Origin: Bifidobacterium eulemuris
GTDB lineage: Bacteria; Actinomycetota; Actinomycetes; Actinomycetales; Bifidobacteriaceae
Length of the DNA: 64,000 nt
NCBI RefSeq assembly: GCF_014898155.1
Contig: NZ_CP062938.1
Span: 1,116,001 to 1,180,000, forward strand
Reading direction: 5' to 3'
Translations under genes and position numbers: made by a program
Shown: positions 8,300-17,432 of the stretch, one piece after another
Position numbering within the stretch: the stretch's first letter is position 1
Layout of the letters: each line of letters starts with the position of its first letter
Notes under the pieces: generated by a model
Database searches by the model: none
Told to the model about the DNA's origin: nothing
The model's input: only the letters and a program-made list of their open reading frames with translations

Positions 8300-8892
8300 T
8301 GGTAGAAGCGCATCACGGCGTCCTTGGATCCGGTGACCTGGAACACCACGGTGTCGTTCTGCCATAGGGCCACGGCCTTGGTCTCATCCGACGCGTCGGT
8401 TTTCACCACATAGCTACCGGTGGTGTCGCCGGAGACCTTCACATTGCCGGAGGCCAGCTCCTCGCCGGTCAGCGTGGCGGCGAGAGCGTCGTACTGCGTC
8501 TTCGCGGAATCGGCGGACGACCACTGAGCGGTGATCATCGTCAGATCCTGGGAGTCTTCGGACACCGCATAGGTCACGGTGTATTCCTCCAGCGGCGAGG
8601 CCGAGCTCCAGTTCGTGGAGGCCTCGGCGTTGACGCGCGCGTAGTTGAGCACACTGTCGGGCATCGCCTTGAGCAGTTCGGTGGCGTCTTCGGGAAGCGC
8701 GACCGCGTCGATGCTGGGCGTGGTGGGCTCCTCCGTCTGCTGTTCGGACTGCGCCGGCTCGTCGGCGCTTTTGATCGCCCAACCGGGCCAGACGAAGGCG
8801 GACAGCACCGCCAGAATAATCACAAGCGCGGCGGCGACCACCACGGCGATAAGTTTGCCATGCGAAGAGGATGTCTGTTGAGTATTCGGCAT
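8284..8892 (-). CDS. Membrane-anchored extracytoplasmic protein of unknown function
   Basis: A 202-aa protein with a short cytoplasmic N-terminus, one transmembrane segment (KLIAVVVAAALVIILAVLSAFVW, about residues 13-35), a Ser/Glu/Thr/Pro-rich linker and a soluble C-terminal domain of about 140 residues with no recognised catalytic motif. Topology predicts the domain outside the membrane. No lipobox is present. It resembles the many small actinobacterial anchored proteins without assigned role. The ATG at 8892 lacks a Shine-Dalgarno and is preceded by GAGAAT 6 nt upstream, so it may also be leaderless. Confidence 0.7.
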   Translation of the reverse strand: MPNTQQTSSSHGKLIAVVVAAALVIILAVLSAFVWPGWAIKSADEPAQSEQQTEEPTTPSIDAVALPEDATELLKAMPDSVLNYARVNAEASTNWSSASPLEEYTVTYAVSEDSQDLTMITAQWSSADSAKTQYDALAATLTGEELASGNVKVSGDTTGSYVVKTDASDETKAVALWQNDTVVFQVTGSKDAVMRFYQEFPL

Positions 8893-8950
8893 GCCCCGAT
8901 TCTCTCACACCAACCCGACGCCTCACGCCCCTCCGGCTTCCGGGCGTTCC

Positions 8951-9144
8951 GAGATGCCTCGACTCCGCTCGGCATGACGAAAAAGGGACCGACCACCGCT
9001 CTCGTCATCCCATGGAGATGCTTCGACTTCGTTGCACTCCGCTCAGCATGACGAAAAGGAACCGACCGCCTCGCTCGCCATCCCGCCCCCCCTCTCGTCA
9101 TCACGACCGCCTCTCCGTCATCCCGAGCGAAGTCGAGGGATCTC
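8951..9144. repeat. REP-like intergenic repeat cluster 2
   Basis: Contains two right-arm copies (GAGATGCCTCGACTCCGCTC at 8951 and a second near 9013 ending in CTCAGCATGACG) and a left-arm copy near 9118 (GTCATCCCGAGCGAAGTCGAGGGATCTC). Degenerate TCGTCATC half-sites lie between. It fills the gap between a minus-strand gene and radA. Confidence 0.85.
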
Positions 9145-9175
9145 ACCCGCCCCACATCTTGTCGGCGAACACCGA

Positions 9176-9181
9176 TAGCGT
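9176..9181 (+). promoter_or_regulatory. Candidate -10 box for leaderless radA
   Basis: TAGCGT ends 7 nt before the radA ATG at 9189, the same spacing as in four other genes of the window; no Shine-Dalgarno is present. Confidence 0.4.
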
Positions 9182-9188
9182 CGGCATC

Positions 9189-10616
9189 ATGGCTAAGTCG
9201 TCCGTGCAATATGTGTGTTCCGAATGCGGCTGGAATGGCGCGAAATGGTTCGGAAAATGCCCCGAATGCGGGCAGTGGGGCACCGTCGGGGAGTTCCATG
9301 AGACCCGTGCGGCCGCCGGAACCCGTACCGCCGCGCCCGGACGCACCTCACGCACCCAACCGGCCACGCCCTCCCCCGCGGGAGGCAAAGGCGCGGCCAC
9401 GCCCATCACCCAGGTCGGCACGGAGCAGATCGCCCGCGTGCCCACCGGCTTCGGCGAATTCGACCGCGTGCTCGGCGGCGGCATCGTCCCCGGCTCCGTG
9501 GTGCTGATCGCCGGCGAGCCCGGCGTGGGTAAATCCACCCTTCTGCTGGAGACCGCGGGCAATATCGCCCGCAGCCATGCCGGCGGCGGATCGGTGCTGT
9601 ATGTCTCCGGCGAGGAATCGCAGGCGCAGGTGCGTCTTCGCGCCACCCGCATCAACGCGGTGGAGCCGAATCTGCTGCTGGCCTCCACCACCGATCTGGC
9701 CACTGTACTGGGCCTGATCGAACAGGAGCGGCCCACGCTGGCCATCGTCGATTCCGCGCAGACCATCGTCTCGCAGGAGGTCGATGGCATCTCCGGCGGA
9801 TCCACGCAGGTGCGCGAGGTGGCGAGCGCGCTGATCGACACGGCGAAAACCTTGGATATTCCGGTGCTGCTGGTGGGGCATGTGACCAAGGACGGTTCGA
9901 TCGCGGGCCCGCGCACGTTGGAGCATCTGGTCGACGTGGTCTGCCAGTTCGAGGGCGACAGCGAAACCGCGCTGCGCATGCTGCGCGCGGTGAAGAACCG
10001 TTTCGGCCCGACCGACGAAGTGGGTTGCTTCGACATGAGCGGCGAAGGCATCGAGGAGGTGCGTGACCCGGCCGGCCTGTTCCTGTCCGCGGGCGACGCG
10101 CAGGAGGCGCCGGTGGAGGGCACCTGCGTGACCTTCACTCTGGACGGGCACCGCAGCCTGCCCATCGAGGTGCAGGCGCTGGTCACCAATTCCGTGCTGC
10201 CCACGCCCAGGCGCGCGGTGAACGGCGTGGACTCGAACCGCATCGCCATGCTCACCGCGGTGCTCTACCGCCACGGCCATATCAATCTGCTGGCCAACGA
10301 CCTGTATATCTCCACCATCGCGGGCGGCCTGGCCAAGGAGCCGGCCTGCGATCTGGCCATTGTGGCCGCGCTGGCGAGCGCCGCGCACCGCACGCCGATC
10401 GCGCGCGCCACCTGCGCCATCGGCGAGATCTCCCTGACCGGCCAGGTGCGTCCCGCCCCACGACTGGAACACCGTCTGCGCGAGGCCGCGCGATTGGGAT
10501 TCACCACGGCCGTGGTGCCCACGCCCCGCAAGCCGATCGACGTCCCCGGCCTGACCCTGATTGAGGTGAGGTCCCTAGCCGAAGCCCTCACCGCCCTAGG
10601 CCTGTCGCGTCGCTGA
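9189..10616 (+). CDS. radA: DNA repair protein RadA
   Basis: RecA-related branch-migration protein, 475 aa. It has the N-terminal zinc finger CSECGWNGAKWFGKCPECG (residues about 10-28), Walker A GEPGVGKSTLLLE, Walker B LAIVDSAQTI, the RadA signature VKNRFGPTDEVG and a C-terminal Lon-protease-like domain lacking the catalytic pair. A 45-residue Ala/Pro/Thr linker separates the zinc finger from the ATPase core. The ATG at 9189 starts directly at the conserved MAKSSVQYVCSECG; the longer frame reads into repeat DNA. Confidence 0.95.
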   Translation: MAKSSVQYVCSECGWNGAKWFGKCPECGQWGTVGEFHETRAAAGTRTAAPGRTSRTQPATPSPAGGKGAATPITQVGTEQIARVPTGFGEFDRVLGGGIVPGSVVLIAGEPGVGKSTLLLETAGNIARSHAGGGSVLYVSGEESQAQVRLRATRINAVEPNLLLASTTDLATVLGLIEQERPTLAIVDSAQTIVSQEVDGISGGSTQVREVASALIDTAKTLDIPVLLVGHVTKDGSIAGPRTLEHLVDVVCQFEGDSETALRMLRAVKNRFGPTDEVGCFDMSGEGIEEVRDPAGLFLSAGDAQEAPVEGTCVTFTLDGHRSLPIEVQALVTNSVLPTPRRAVNGVDSNRIAMLTAVLYRHGHINLLANDLYISTIAGGLAKEPACDLAIVAALASAAHRTPIARATCAIGEISLTGQVRPAPRLEHRLREAARLGFTTAVVPTPRKPIDVPGLTLIEVRSLAEALTALGLSRR

Positions 10617-10634
10617 TCCCCCAAGCGTTGCCAA

Positions 10635-10782
10635 CGTCATCCCGAGCATCCCTTCTCGTCATCCCGAACGTCCCTTCTCGTCATCCCGAGCATTCCTTCT
10701 CGTCATCCCGAGCGAAGTCGAGGGATCTCAATACCGCGAATGAGATGCTTCGACTCCGGCTCCGCCTGCGCTCAGCATGACG
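10635..10782. repeat. 22-bp tandem repeats merging into REP-like element 3
   Basis: The unit CGTCATCCCGAgCaTcCCTT plus CT starts at 10635, 10657, 10679 and 10701, an exact 22-nt period with 1-3 substitutions per copy. The fourth copy runs into a full left arm (GTCGAGGGATCTCA). It is followed by the inverted right arm GAGATGCTTCGACTCC...CTCAGCATGACG ending at 10782. Confidence 0.88.
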
Positions 10783-10816
10783 GAAGGCTTGACGCCATGG
10801 ATTGACACGCACGGCT

Positions 10817-10822
10817 TATGAT
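10817..10822 (+). promoter_or_regulatory. -10 box for leaderless SAH hydrolase-like gene
   Basis: TATGAT, one mismatch from consensus, ends 7 nt before the ATG at 10830. A TTGACA at 10803-10808 is too close (8 nt) to be its -35. No Shine-Dalgarno precedes the ATG. Confidence 0.5.
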
Positions 10823-10829
10823 GGGGCGT

Positions 10830-12251
10830 ATGACCGAGCAGCAGACTGATGATTTCGCCGCGTGGGCCCGCGCGTATTCGCAGCGCACCAACCGTTCGTT
10901 GGCGGGCGCGCGTTTCATGCCGCCAGCGGACGCCGACCCCGAGTCGCTCACGCAGGCGCGGCAATGGGGCATCGTGCTGGACGCCGAAGGCGAGCCCATG
11001 TCGTGGGAGATTCCCGACGCGCGCAAACTGACCGGATTGGAGGCGATGGAGCATGCGCACCGCCATATGCCGGTGCTGCGCGAGCTGATGCGTCGCATCA
11101 TCGCCGACGGCGTGGATTTCACCGGCGTGCGGATCGCCGTATGTCTGATTCTGGAGCCGAAAACCGCGGTGCTGCTGCGCGAGCTCAAAGCGGCCGGTGC
11201 CGTCGTGGGCGTGTTCGCCGAACCCGCCGACACCGACCAGCGTGTGGCCGACCAGCTCGCCTCCGAAGGCGTCGTCGTCGAAGCCGACGTGACGTGGACT
11301 CCCGAACAGACACATCAGGGCGCGCTGCGGTTGCTGGACGAGATCCGCCCGCAGATCATCATCGACGACGGCGCGAGCTTCGCCCGACTGGCCGCCGCGG
11401 AACGCCCCGAACTCATGGCCGACCTGATTGGCGTGGCCGAGGAGACCACAAGTGGCGTGCGCGCCTTCCAGGCCATGCAGAGCGCCGGCGCGTTGGATTT
11501 CCCCGTCATCGCCGTGAACGACAGCATCCTCAAAACCGGCTTCGACAACGCCCACGGCACCGGCGAAAGCTGCGTGACGACCATGCAGGAGCTGCTCGGC
11601 AGCCACGCCTTCGACGGCGCGCGGGTCGCCGTGGTCGGTTACGGCCCGGTCGGCAAAGGCTTCGCGTTGCGCGTGCGGGCGTTGGGCGCGCGGGTCAAGG
11701 TATGCGACGTGAATCCGGTGGCCGCGCTGCAGGCGGTGTTCGACGGATTCGCCGCCCGTGACATCGACGAGGCGGTGGCGCACGCCGATATGGTCGTCTC
11801 CGCCACCGGCGTGCGCCACACCATCACCGTGGAGCATATGCGCCGCATGCGCGAGAGAGCCGTGTTGGCGGTGATCGGCGGCATCGCCAACGAAATCGCC
11901 CTCGATCATATCCCCGGCTTCCGCGCCGAAACCGGACTCGCCCGACGCGAACTCGACGTGCCGGGTGGCCCCACGCTCATCCTGCTTTCGGAGGGCGACG
12001 GCGTGAACTACACGGCCGGCGGCGGCAACCCAATCGAAATCATGGACTTGAGCTTCGCCGTACAGGCGAGCGCGGTGGCACACCTGTTAACCCACCGCGG
12101 TGCGCTCGCCCCCGGCCTGCACCGGCTGGACGAGGCGACCGACCGGCGCATCGCCGCCGTGGCGCTCGAGACACGCGGATATCAGGCCAGTCATGCCGTG
12201 GCCGACAATGGCTACGATTGGACGCTCACCCGATTCAAGGAGGCGCGATGA
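10830..12251 (+). CDS. Divergent S-adenosylhomocysteine / S-inosylhomocysteine hydrolase-like protein
   Basis: A 473-aa protein of the adenosylhomocysteinase family. Conserved parts are GVAEETTSGVRAF, AVNDSILKTGFDNAHGTGES (active-site Asn, Asp and Lys) and the NAD-binding VAVVGYGPVGKGFALRVRALGARVKVCDVNP. Differences matter: the usual substrate-binding stretch H-M-T-x-E/Q-T reads ILEPKTA, the GHFD motif is absent (IGGIANEIALD) and the C-terminal Lys/Tyr tail that contacts NAD in classical enzymes is missing. Hydrolysis of SAH or a derived nucleoside to homocysteine is likely. Because the next gene overlaps it and looks like an SAH deaminase, the substrate may be S-inosylhomocysteine. The ATG at 10830 was chosen over 10818. 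Confidence 0.75.
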   Translation: MTEQQTDDFAAWARAYSQRTNRSLAGARFMPPADADPESLTQARQWGIVLDAEGEPMSWEIPDARKLTGLEAMEHAHRHMPVLRELMRRIIADGVDFTGVRIAVCLILEPKTAVLLRELKAAGAVVGVFAEPADTDQRVADQLASEGVVVEADVTWTPEQTHQGALRLLDEIRPQIIIDDGASFARLAAAERPELMADLIGVAEETTSGVRAFQAMQSAGALDFPVIAVNDSILKTGFDNAHGTGESCVTTMQELLGSHAFDGARVAVVGYGPVGKGFALRVRALGARVKVCDVNPVAALQAVFDGFAARDIDEAVAHADMVVSATGVRHTITVEHMRRMRERAVLAVIGGIANEIALDHIPGFRAETGLARRELDVPGGPTLILLSEGDGVNYTAGGGNPIEIMDLSFAVQASAVAHLLTHRGALAPGLHRLDEATDRRIAAVALETRGYQASHAVADNGYDWTLTRFKEAR

Positions 12252-13636
12252 CCACCGACTCGTTCGACCAACTGTACGCGGCCGCGCATCCCGCGCCTTT
12301 AAATGAGGTGACGCTGTACAGCGCGCCGTTGATCATCCCCGTCACCGGACCGGTGCTGCTTGACGGCGCCGTGGCGGTCAGCGGTAGCCGCGTGGTGCAC
12401 GCCGGCACCCGACGTTGGGTGCTGGAGGCGCTCAAACAGGATATGGCCGCCGGCGCGCGATTCGAGGAACGCCACTGGCATGGCGTGATCACCCCCGGTC
12501 TGATCGACGCGCACACGCATCTGCAGTACACGAATATGGCCGAGGTGGGTCGCGGCAGCTACGACAGCTTCCAATCGTGGGAGCGCGCCTTCGATCCCGT
12601 GTACGAGCGTCTGTGCGAGACGGGCTCGTGGAGGGACTCCGCCGAGGAGGGCGCGCGCATGCTGGTGCGCAACGGCACCACGGCCGCCGCCGACATCGTC
12701 ACCGATCCGGAGGCGGTCGGCGCGCTCGCCTCGCAGGGCATGCACGGTGTGGCCTATTGGGAGGTGATGAACTGGCGCAACAGCGATTGGAAAACCGAGG
12801 GCATCGCCGAACTGGTGACCCATCTGGGGCGTATGCGCCAAGAGGGGCTGCCCAGCATCGGCATCAGCCCGCACGCGCCCTACACCTTGGAGACCGCGCC
12901 CTTCGTCGATCTGCCCGACATCGCCCGCCAGCTCGACATGCGCCTGCACATCCATCTGGCGGAGACGCCGATGGAGGCCGGCAGGCGCGAGACGATCCTG
13001 TCCACATATTCGGCGGCCGAATGGCGCGATCAGGATTGGACGAGCTATCAGGAGCTCAAGGAGGCGGGCAAGGGCGCGTCGGCCATCCAGTTCCTCGACC
13101 AGCTCGGCTCGCTCGGCCCCGACGTGCATATCGCGCACGGCGTGTGGGCCGATAAGGAGGACCGTCGTATCCTGCGCCAGCGCGGCGTGGGCGTGGCGTT
13201 GTGTCCGCGGTCGAACCGCATCACGGTGACCGGCCGCGACGCGCCGATCCGCGAATATCTCGAGGAGGGCAACCTTCTGGCCGTGGGCACCGACTCGCTG
13301 TCCAGCTCCCCCAGCCTCGACGTGCTGGAGGATGTGGCCATGCTCTACGATCTGGCGCGCGAGCAGGGATATGCGGGCGACGACCTGACCCACCGGCTGA
13401 TCCGCATGATGACGATCGGCGGCGCCGAAGTGCTAGGCATGCATGTGGGCGCGGGCCGCATCGGACAGATCAACGCGGGCGCGACCGCCGACCTCGCGTT
13501 CTTCGACGTGCCGGTGTATGTGGCTACGCCGCGCGGCATCGAAGACACGTTGGAGACGTTGGTGCGCCACGGTGCCGGCACGAACCGGGCCACGGTGATC
13601 TCCGGCCGCGTGGTCTACAACGACGGCGCGTTCTGA
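12248..13636 (+). CDS. Amidohydrolase, probable S-adenosylhomocysteine/methylthioadenosine deaminase
   Basis: TrzA/AtzA-type metal-dependent amidohydrolase, 462 aa. Metal ligands are visible in order: GLIDAHTHLQYTN (HxH), LHIHLAETP (His after the beta-strand, then Glu), IAHGVWAD (His) and VGTDSLSSSPSL (Asp). Members with these motifs deaminate SAH, MTA or adenosine, while others act on guanine or triazines; the motifs alone do not choose. The ATG overlaps the stop of the SAH hydrolase-like gene by 4 nt (ATGA), so the two are translated together and should share a substrate. That context favours SAH deamination to S-inosylhomocysteine. Confidence 0.78.
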   Translation: MTTDSFDQLYAAAHPAPLNEVTLYSAPLIIPVTGPVLLDGAVAVSGSRVVHAGTRRWVLEALKQDMAAGARFEERHWHGVITPGLIDAHTHLQYTNMAEVGRGSYDSFQSWERAFDPVYERLCETGSWRDSAEEGARMLVRNGTTAAADIVTDPEAVGALASQGMHGVAYWEVMNWRNSDWKTEGIAELVTHLGRMRQEGLPSIGISPHAPYTLETAPFVDLPDIARQLDMRLHIHLAETPMEAGRRETILSTYSAAEWRDQDWTSYQELKEAGKGASAIQFLDQLGSLGPDVHIAHGVWADKEDRRILRQRGVGVALCPRSNRITVTGRDAPIREYLEEGNLLAVGTDSLSSSPSLDVLEDVAMLYDLAREQGYAGDDLTHRLIRMMTIGGAEVLGMHVGAGRIGQINAGATADLAFFDVPVYVATPRGIEDTLETLVRHGAGTNRATVISGRVVYNDGAF

Positions 13637-13658
13637 TTGAGAATCGAAAGGAATCAAT

Positions 13659-14156
13659 ATGAGCATCGCATTGGAGAATATGAGCTCCTACGCCCGTTCC
13701 GTCGTGGAGCGGCTGGGTCTCGAGGCGCATCCCGAAGGCGGTTGGTACACGCGCGACTGGCAGTCGCCGCTCCCCTACCGCGCCAACGACCCGGAAGACG
13801 GCCTGAACGGCCGCCCGTTGGCCTCGCTGATCTACTTTCTGCTGCCGCAGGGCGACGCGAGCGCCTGGCATAAGGTGGATGCGGACGAAATCTGGCTGTG
13901 GCACGGCCCCGCGCCGGTGACGTTGGAATTCGGCGGCGACGGCGACGCTCCCGAACCAGATGAGGCCAAACGCACGCGTTTCACGTTGGGCTCGGGCGTC
14001 GCGGATGCCGACGAGGCCGATTCCGAAACCCCCGTCGTGGGGCATGCGGTGGTGCCCGCCGGCGTCTGGCAGCGCACCGTGCCGGGCCCGGGCGACGCAC
14101 TGGTCTCCTGCGTGGTCAGCCCCGGCTTCACCTTCGAGGGATTCACCCTCGAATAA
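13659..14156 (+). CDS. DUF985-type cupin protein
   Basis: A 165-aa cupin of the DUF985 (YML079w-like) family: PEGGWYTRDW at residues 25-34, SLIYFLLPQGDASAWHKVDADEIWLWHGPAPV in the core, and a C-terminal VVPAGVWQRTVPGPGDALVSCVVSPGF. His66 and Glu72 lie where cupins bind ligand or metal. Biochemical function of the family is not established. GAAAGGAAT lies 7 nt before the ATG, and the gene begins 22 nt after the deaminase gene, so it is probably the third gene of that transcript; a link to the SAH pathway is only positional. Confidence 0.8.
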   Translation: MSIALENMSSYARSVVERLGLEAHPEGGWYTRDWQSPLPYRANDPEDGLNGRPLASLIYFLLPQGDASAWHKVDADEIWLWHGPAPVTLEFGGDGDAPEPDEAKRTRFTLGSGVADADEADSETPVVGHAVVPAGVWQRTVPGPGDALVSCVVSPGFTFEGFTLE

Positions 14157-14252
14157 TCCGAATAATCCGGCAGAACGGGCCGAATCCGCGCTCCCATCCG
14201 GACTCTTGACCGCGACGGCGGGCAACGTGACGCATCGACAATACCGCAGCGA

Positions 14253-14258
14253 TATAAT
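14253..14258 (+). promoter_or_regulatory. TATAAT -10 box for the ABC transporter unit
   Basis: A perfect TATAAT inside the 155-nt gap after the cupin gene, 54 nt before the upstream ORF. No convincing -35 was found at 16-18 nt (GTGACG is 20 nt away). It suggests that the transporter genes have their own promoter. Confidence 0.5.
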
Positions 14259-14311
14259 CACCCGTGTCAGCCGACCACACGCCTCACGCACCCGACCCAG
14301 GAAGAGGAGAT

Positions 14312-14380
14312 ATGACCCAGCACCACTCCCTGCCGCGCACACCGGCCGAACATGCCGCAGACCCGAACGAACTCGCCTGA
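14312..14380 (+). CDS. Possible 22-codon upstream ORF / leader peptide of the ABC permease
   Basis: An ATG with the strongest Shine-Dalgarno nearby (AGGAAGAGGAG, 1-2 nt from the ATG) opens a 22-codon reading frame, MTQHHSLPRTPAEHAADP..., ending in TGA at 14378-14380. The permease start at 14388 lies 7 nt after this stop and has no Shine-Dalgarno of its own, so the permease may depend on re-initiation. The peptide has three His and three Pro. It is in another frame than the permease. Alternatives are a frameshifted true N-terminus of the permease or a chance ORF. Confidence 0.45.
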   Translation: MTQHHSLPRTPAEHAADPNELA

Positions 14381-14387
14381 CCCACCG

Positions 14388-15280
14388 ATGACCATGAACG
14401 ATCAACCAACCATCAGCACTCCCGGAGACCCCGCCCACGACCCCGCGGCCGTAAGCGAGGTCGAACGTTTCCGCCGCGACTGGCGCCGCAAGCAGCAGCT
14501 CAAGTCGGTGGCCACCAGCCTCGTCAGCACCATCGTGCTGGCGGCCATCGTCATCGTAGGATTGAAGCTCTCGCCCGGCTGGCCGCGCGTCAAGCAGACG
14601 TTCTTCTCCGCCGAATACTTCGCCTCGTCGTTCCCCGAAATCCTCGACGGCCTGTGGCTCAACATCAGGGTGCTGGTCGTCGCGGTGATCGGCGTGGCCA
14701 TCTTCGCCACACTGATCGCGCTGGTGCGCACCAGCACCAATCCGGTGCTGTTCCCGCTGCGCGCGCTGGCCGCCGTCTACACCACCGTGATGCGCGGCAT
14801 CCCGATGATCGTGATCCTCTACCTCATCGGCTTCGGCATTCCCGGACTCGGCCTGTTCGGGCGCATCGACCCGTCGATTCTCGGCACCATCGCCGTGGTT
14901 ATGGGCTATTCCGCCTATGTGGCCGAGGTGTTGCGCGCCGGATTCAACGACGTGCACCCCTCGCAGCGCGCCTCCGCGCGTTCCCTGGGCCTGACCGCCG
15001 GGCAGACCACGCGTATGATCGTCATCCCACAGGCGCTGCGCAAGGTCGCGCCCGCGCTGATGAACGACTTCATCTCCATGCAGAAGGATGTCGGCCTCAT
15101 CTCCGTGCTCGGCGCGGTGGATGCGGTGCGCGCCGCCCAGATCGAGGTGGCCAGCAGCTACAACTTCACCCCGTATGTGGTGGCCAGCCTGCTGTTCATT
15201 CTGATGAGCGTGCCATTCATTCTGCTTAATGACTGGTATGCGGCGCGACTGCGCAAACGTGAGCTGAGCGGAGGCACGGT

Positions 15281-15284
<4 letters not shown>
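14388..15284 (+). CDS. Polar amino-acid-type ABC transporter permease
   Basis: A 298-aa inner-membrane subunit of the HisM/GlnP class. A cytoplasmic charged N-terminus (ERFRRDWRRKQQ) is followed by about five hydrophobic segments (near LVSTIVLAAIVIVGL, IRVLVVAVIGVAIFATLIAL, IVILYLIGFGIPGLG and the last YVVASLLFILMSVPFIL). The EAA loop reads EVLRAGFNDVHPSQRASARSLGLTAGQTTRMIVIPQALRK, which contacts the ATPase. The substrate (polar amino acid or related) cannot be read from the sequence. No solute-binding protein gene lies beside it. Its stop overlaps the ATPase start by 4 nt. The start at 14388 or 14394 is uncertain. Confidence 0.85.
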
Positions 15285-16087
<803 letters not shown>

Positions 16088-16110
16088 TATCCTACCCGGC
16101 ATGCGAGGCA

Positions 16111-16216
16111 GAGATGCTTCGACTCCGCTGCGCTTCGCTCAGCATGACGACAATACGCATCCCGAGCTGAGATCCCTCGTCATCCCGAGCGGAGCGCAGC
16201 GCAGTCGAGGGATCTC
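16111..16216. repeat. REP-like intergenic repeat 4
   Basis: Right arm GAGATGCTTCGACTCCGCTG...CTCAGCATGACG (16111-16149) faces left arm GTCATCCCGAGCGGAGCGCA...GTCGAGGGATCTCA ending at 16216. The arms are complementary with small insertions. The element lies between the convergent ABC ATPase and ribF genes and may act as a transcription barrier. Confidence 0.85.
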
Positions 16217-16230
16217 ACTCGCCGCCGCAA

Positions 16231-17355
16231 TCAAGCGGTGAGGCGCTTCGTCTCCTCGACGTTGCGCTTCAGTTCGGCGGCCAGCTCGTCCGGCCCGTCG
16301 AATTTGACCTGCGGGCGCAGGAATCCCACGAATTCCACGCGCACATGGTGCCCGTAGAGGTCCAGCCACTCGTCGGCGAGCGCATAGGCTTCGACCACGC
16401 GCTCCTGCAATCCGGTTTTCTCGCTGAAGGTGGGCTTGGTGCCGATGGAGATGGCGGCGGGCCAACGTCGGTCGCCATCCGCCAGCCAGCCGGCGTACAC
16501 GCCGTCCACCGGCAGATAGCCGGTCACGTCGTCGCCCAGATTCGCGGTGGGGAATCCGATGGAGCGCCCGCGTTCCTCGCCATGCACCACGGTACCTTCG
16601 ATGGCGTGCGCATGCCCCAGAATCGCATTGGCGTCCTTGACGCGCCCTTGCGAAAGCAGATAGCGCACGTTGGTGGAACTCCATACGCGCACGGCCTTGG
16701 CCTGGTGTTTTTTACTCCACGCGCGGCGTTCGGCCTTGCTCATGGACTCGAACGGATCGGCGGGTTCCCCCCAGCCTTCGGGGGCAATCGGCTGGGCGTT
16801 CGGCGGCACGCGGGTCTCGCCCGGGCCGCGGTCGTCCACCACCTCCAGTTCGAACACTCCGGTGGCGGCCGCGAGATTCGCGATCGCACGCACATCGCCT
16901 TCGCGATTGTTGCCCATGGCGGCATCGGAGCCGAGTACCAGCGCGCGCATGCCGAGCTTGCCGACCATCTGGCCGAGGAAGAAGCGATAGGATTTCGCGG
17001 CGAAAGCCAACGTGTAGCGCACGACCATCACATGGTCGACGCCGAGCTCCTCCATGAAACGCAGACGCTCGTCCGCATCGGTCAGCGCTTCGGTGTCGGG
17101 AACGTCGGCGGCGGGGTCCTCGCCGTTATGGGTTTTGGCGTAGCGGTGCACCAGGCCGGGGCGCGGGTCGAACATCACCACCACGGCGAAGGCGTCGTTC
17201 TGCCGGGCCAGTTCCACCACGCGCGAGATGACGGCGCGATGGCCGAGATGGAAGCCGTCGAACACGCCGACGCTGACCACGGCCTTGCGGTCCTCGCTTA
17301 GGGTGGGCCATTCGACCATACCTTGCTCATCCGGCGTCAATCTGGTGATATCCAT
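16231..17355 (-). CDS. ribF: Bifunctional riboflavin kinase / FAD synthetase
   Basis: Makes FMN and then FAD from riboflavin. The N-terminal nucleotidyltransferase half has VSVGVFDGFHLGHRAVI with the HxGH-like motif, and VLGSDAAMGNNREGDV. The C-terminal kinase half has GRSIGFPTANLG and the LPVDGVYAGWL strand. At 374 aa it is longer than most (about 310) owing to a basic insertion around residues 190-225 (SKAERRAWSKKHQAK) between the halves. It is the last gene of the nusA-infB-rbfA-truB-ribF group, 77 nt after truB, an arrangement common in actinobacteria. Confidence 0.93.
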   Translation of the reverse strand: MDITRLTPDEQGMVEWPTLSEDRKAVVSVGVFDGFHLGHRAVISRVVELARQNDAFAVVVMFDPRPGLVHRYAKTHNGEDPAADVPDTEALTDADERLRFMEELGVDHVMVVRYTLAFAAKSYRFFLGQMVGKLGMRALVLGSDAAMGNNREGDVRAIANLAAATGVFELEVVDDRGPGETRVPPNAQPIAPEGWGEPADPFESMSKAERRAWSKKHQAKAVRVWSSTNVRYLLSQGRVKDANAILGHAHAIEGTVVHGEERGRSIGFPTANLGDDVTGYLPVDGVYAGWLADGDRRWPAAISIGTKPTFSEKTGLQERVVEAYALADEWLDLYGHHVRVEFVGFLRPQVKFDGPDELAAELKRNVEETKRLTA

Positions 17356-17432
17356 AGCGTTTCCTCGTGTTGTGCGTGTTCTACCGTCTCACAAAACCGC
17401 CGTCCACTGTAGCAGCAGCCGCGCACGGCGGC

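Noticed and set aside
10635..10722. Regular repeat array considered as CRISPR
   Set aside because: The units are directly adjacent with no spacers and belong to the REP family; no cas gene is near.
10803..10822. TTGACA with TATGAT as a full sigma-70 promoter for the SAH hydrolase-like gene
   Set aside because: The spacing is only 8 nt; the TATGAT alone was kept as -10.
10783..10829. Looked for a SAM/SAH riboswitch before the SAH hydrolase-like gene
   Set aside because: The gene appears leaderless and there is no room for an aptamer; nothing resembling one lies before the ABC genes either.
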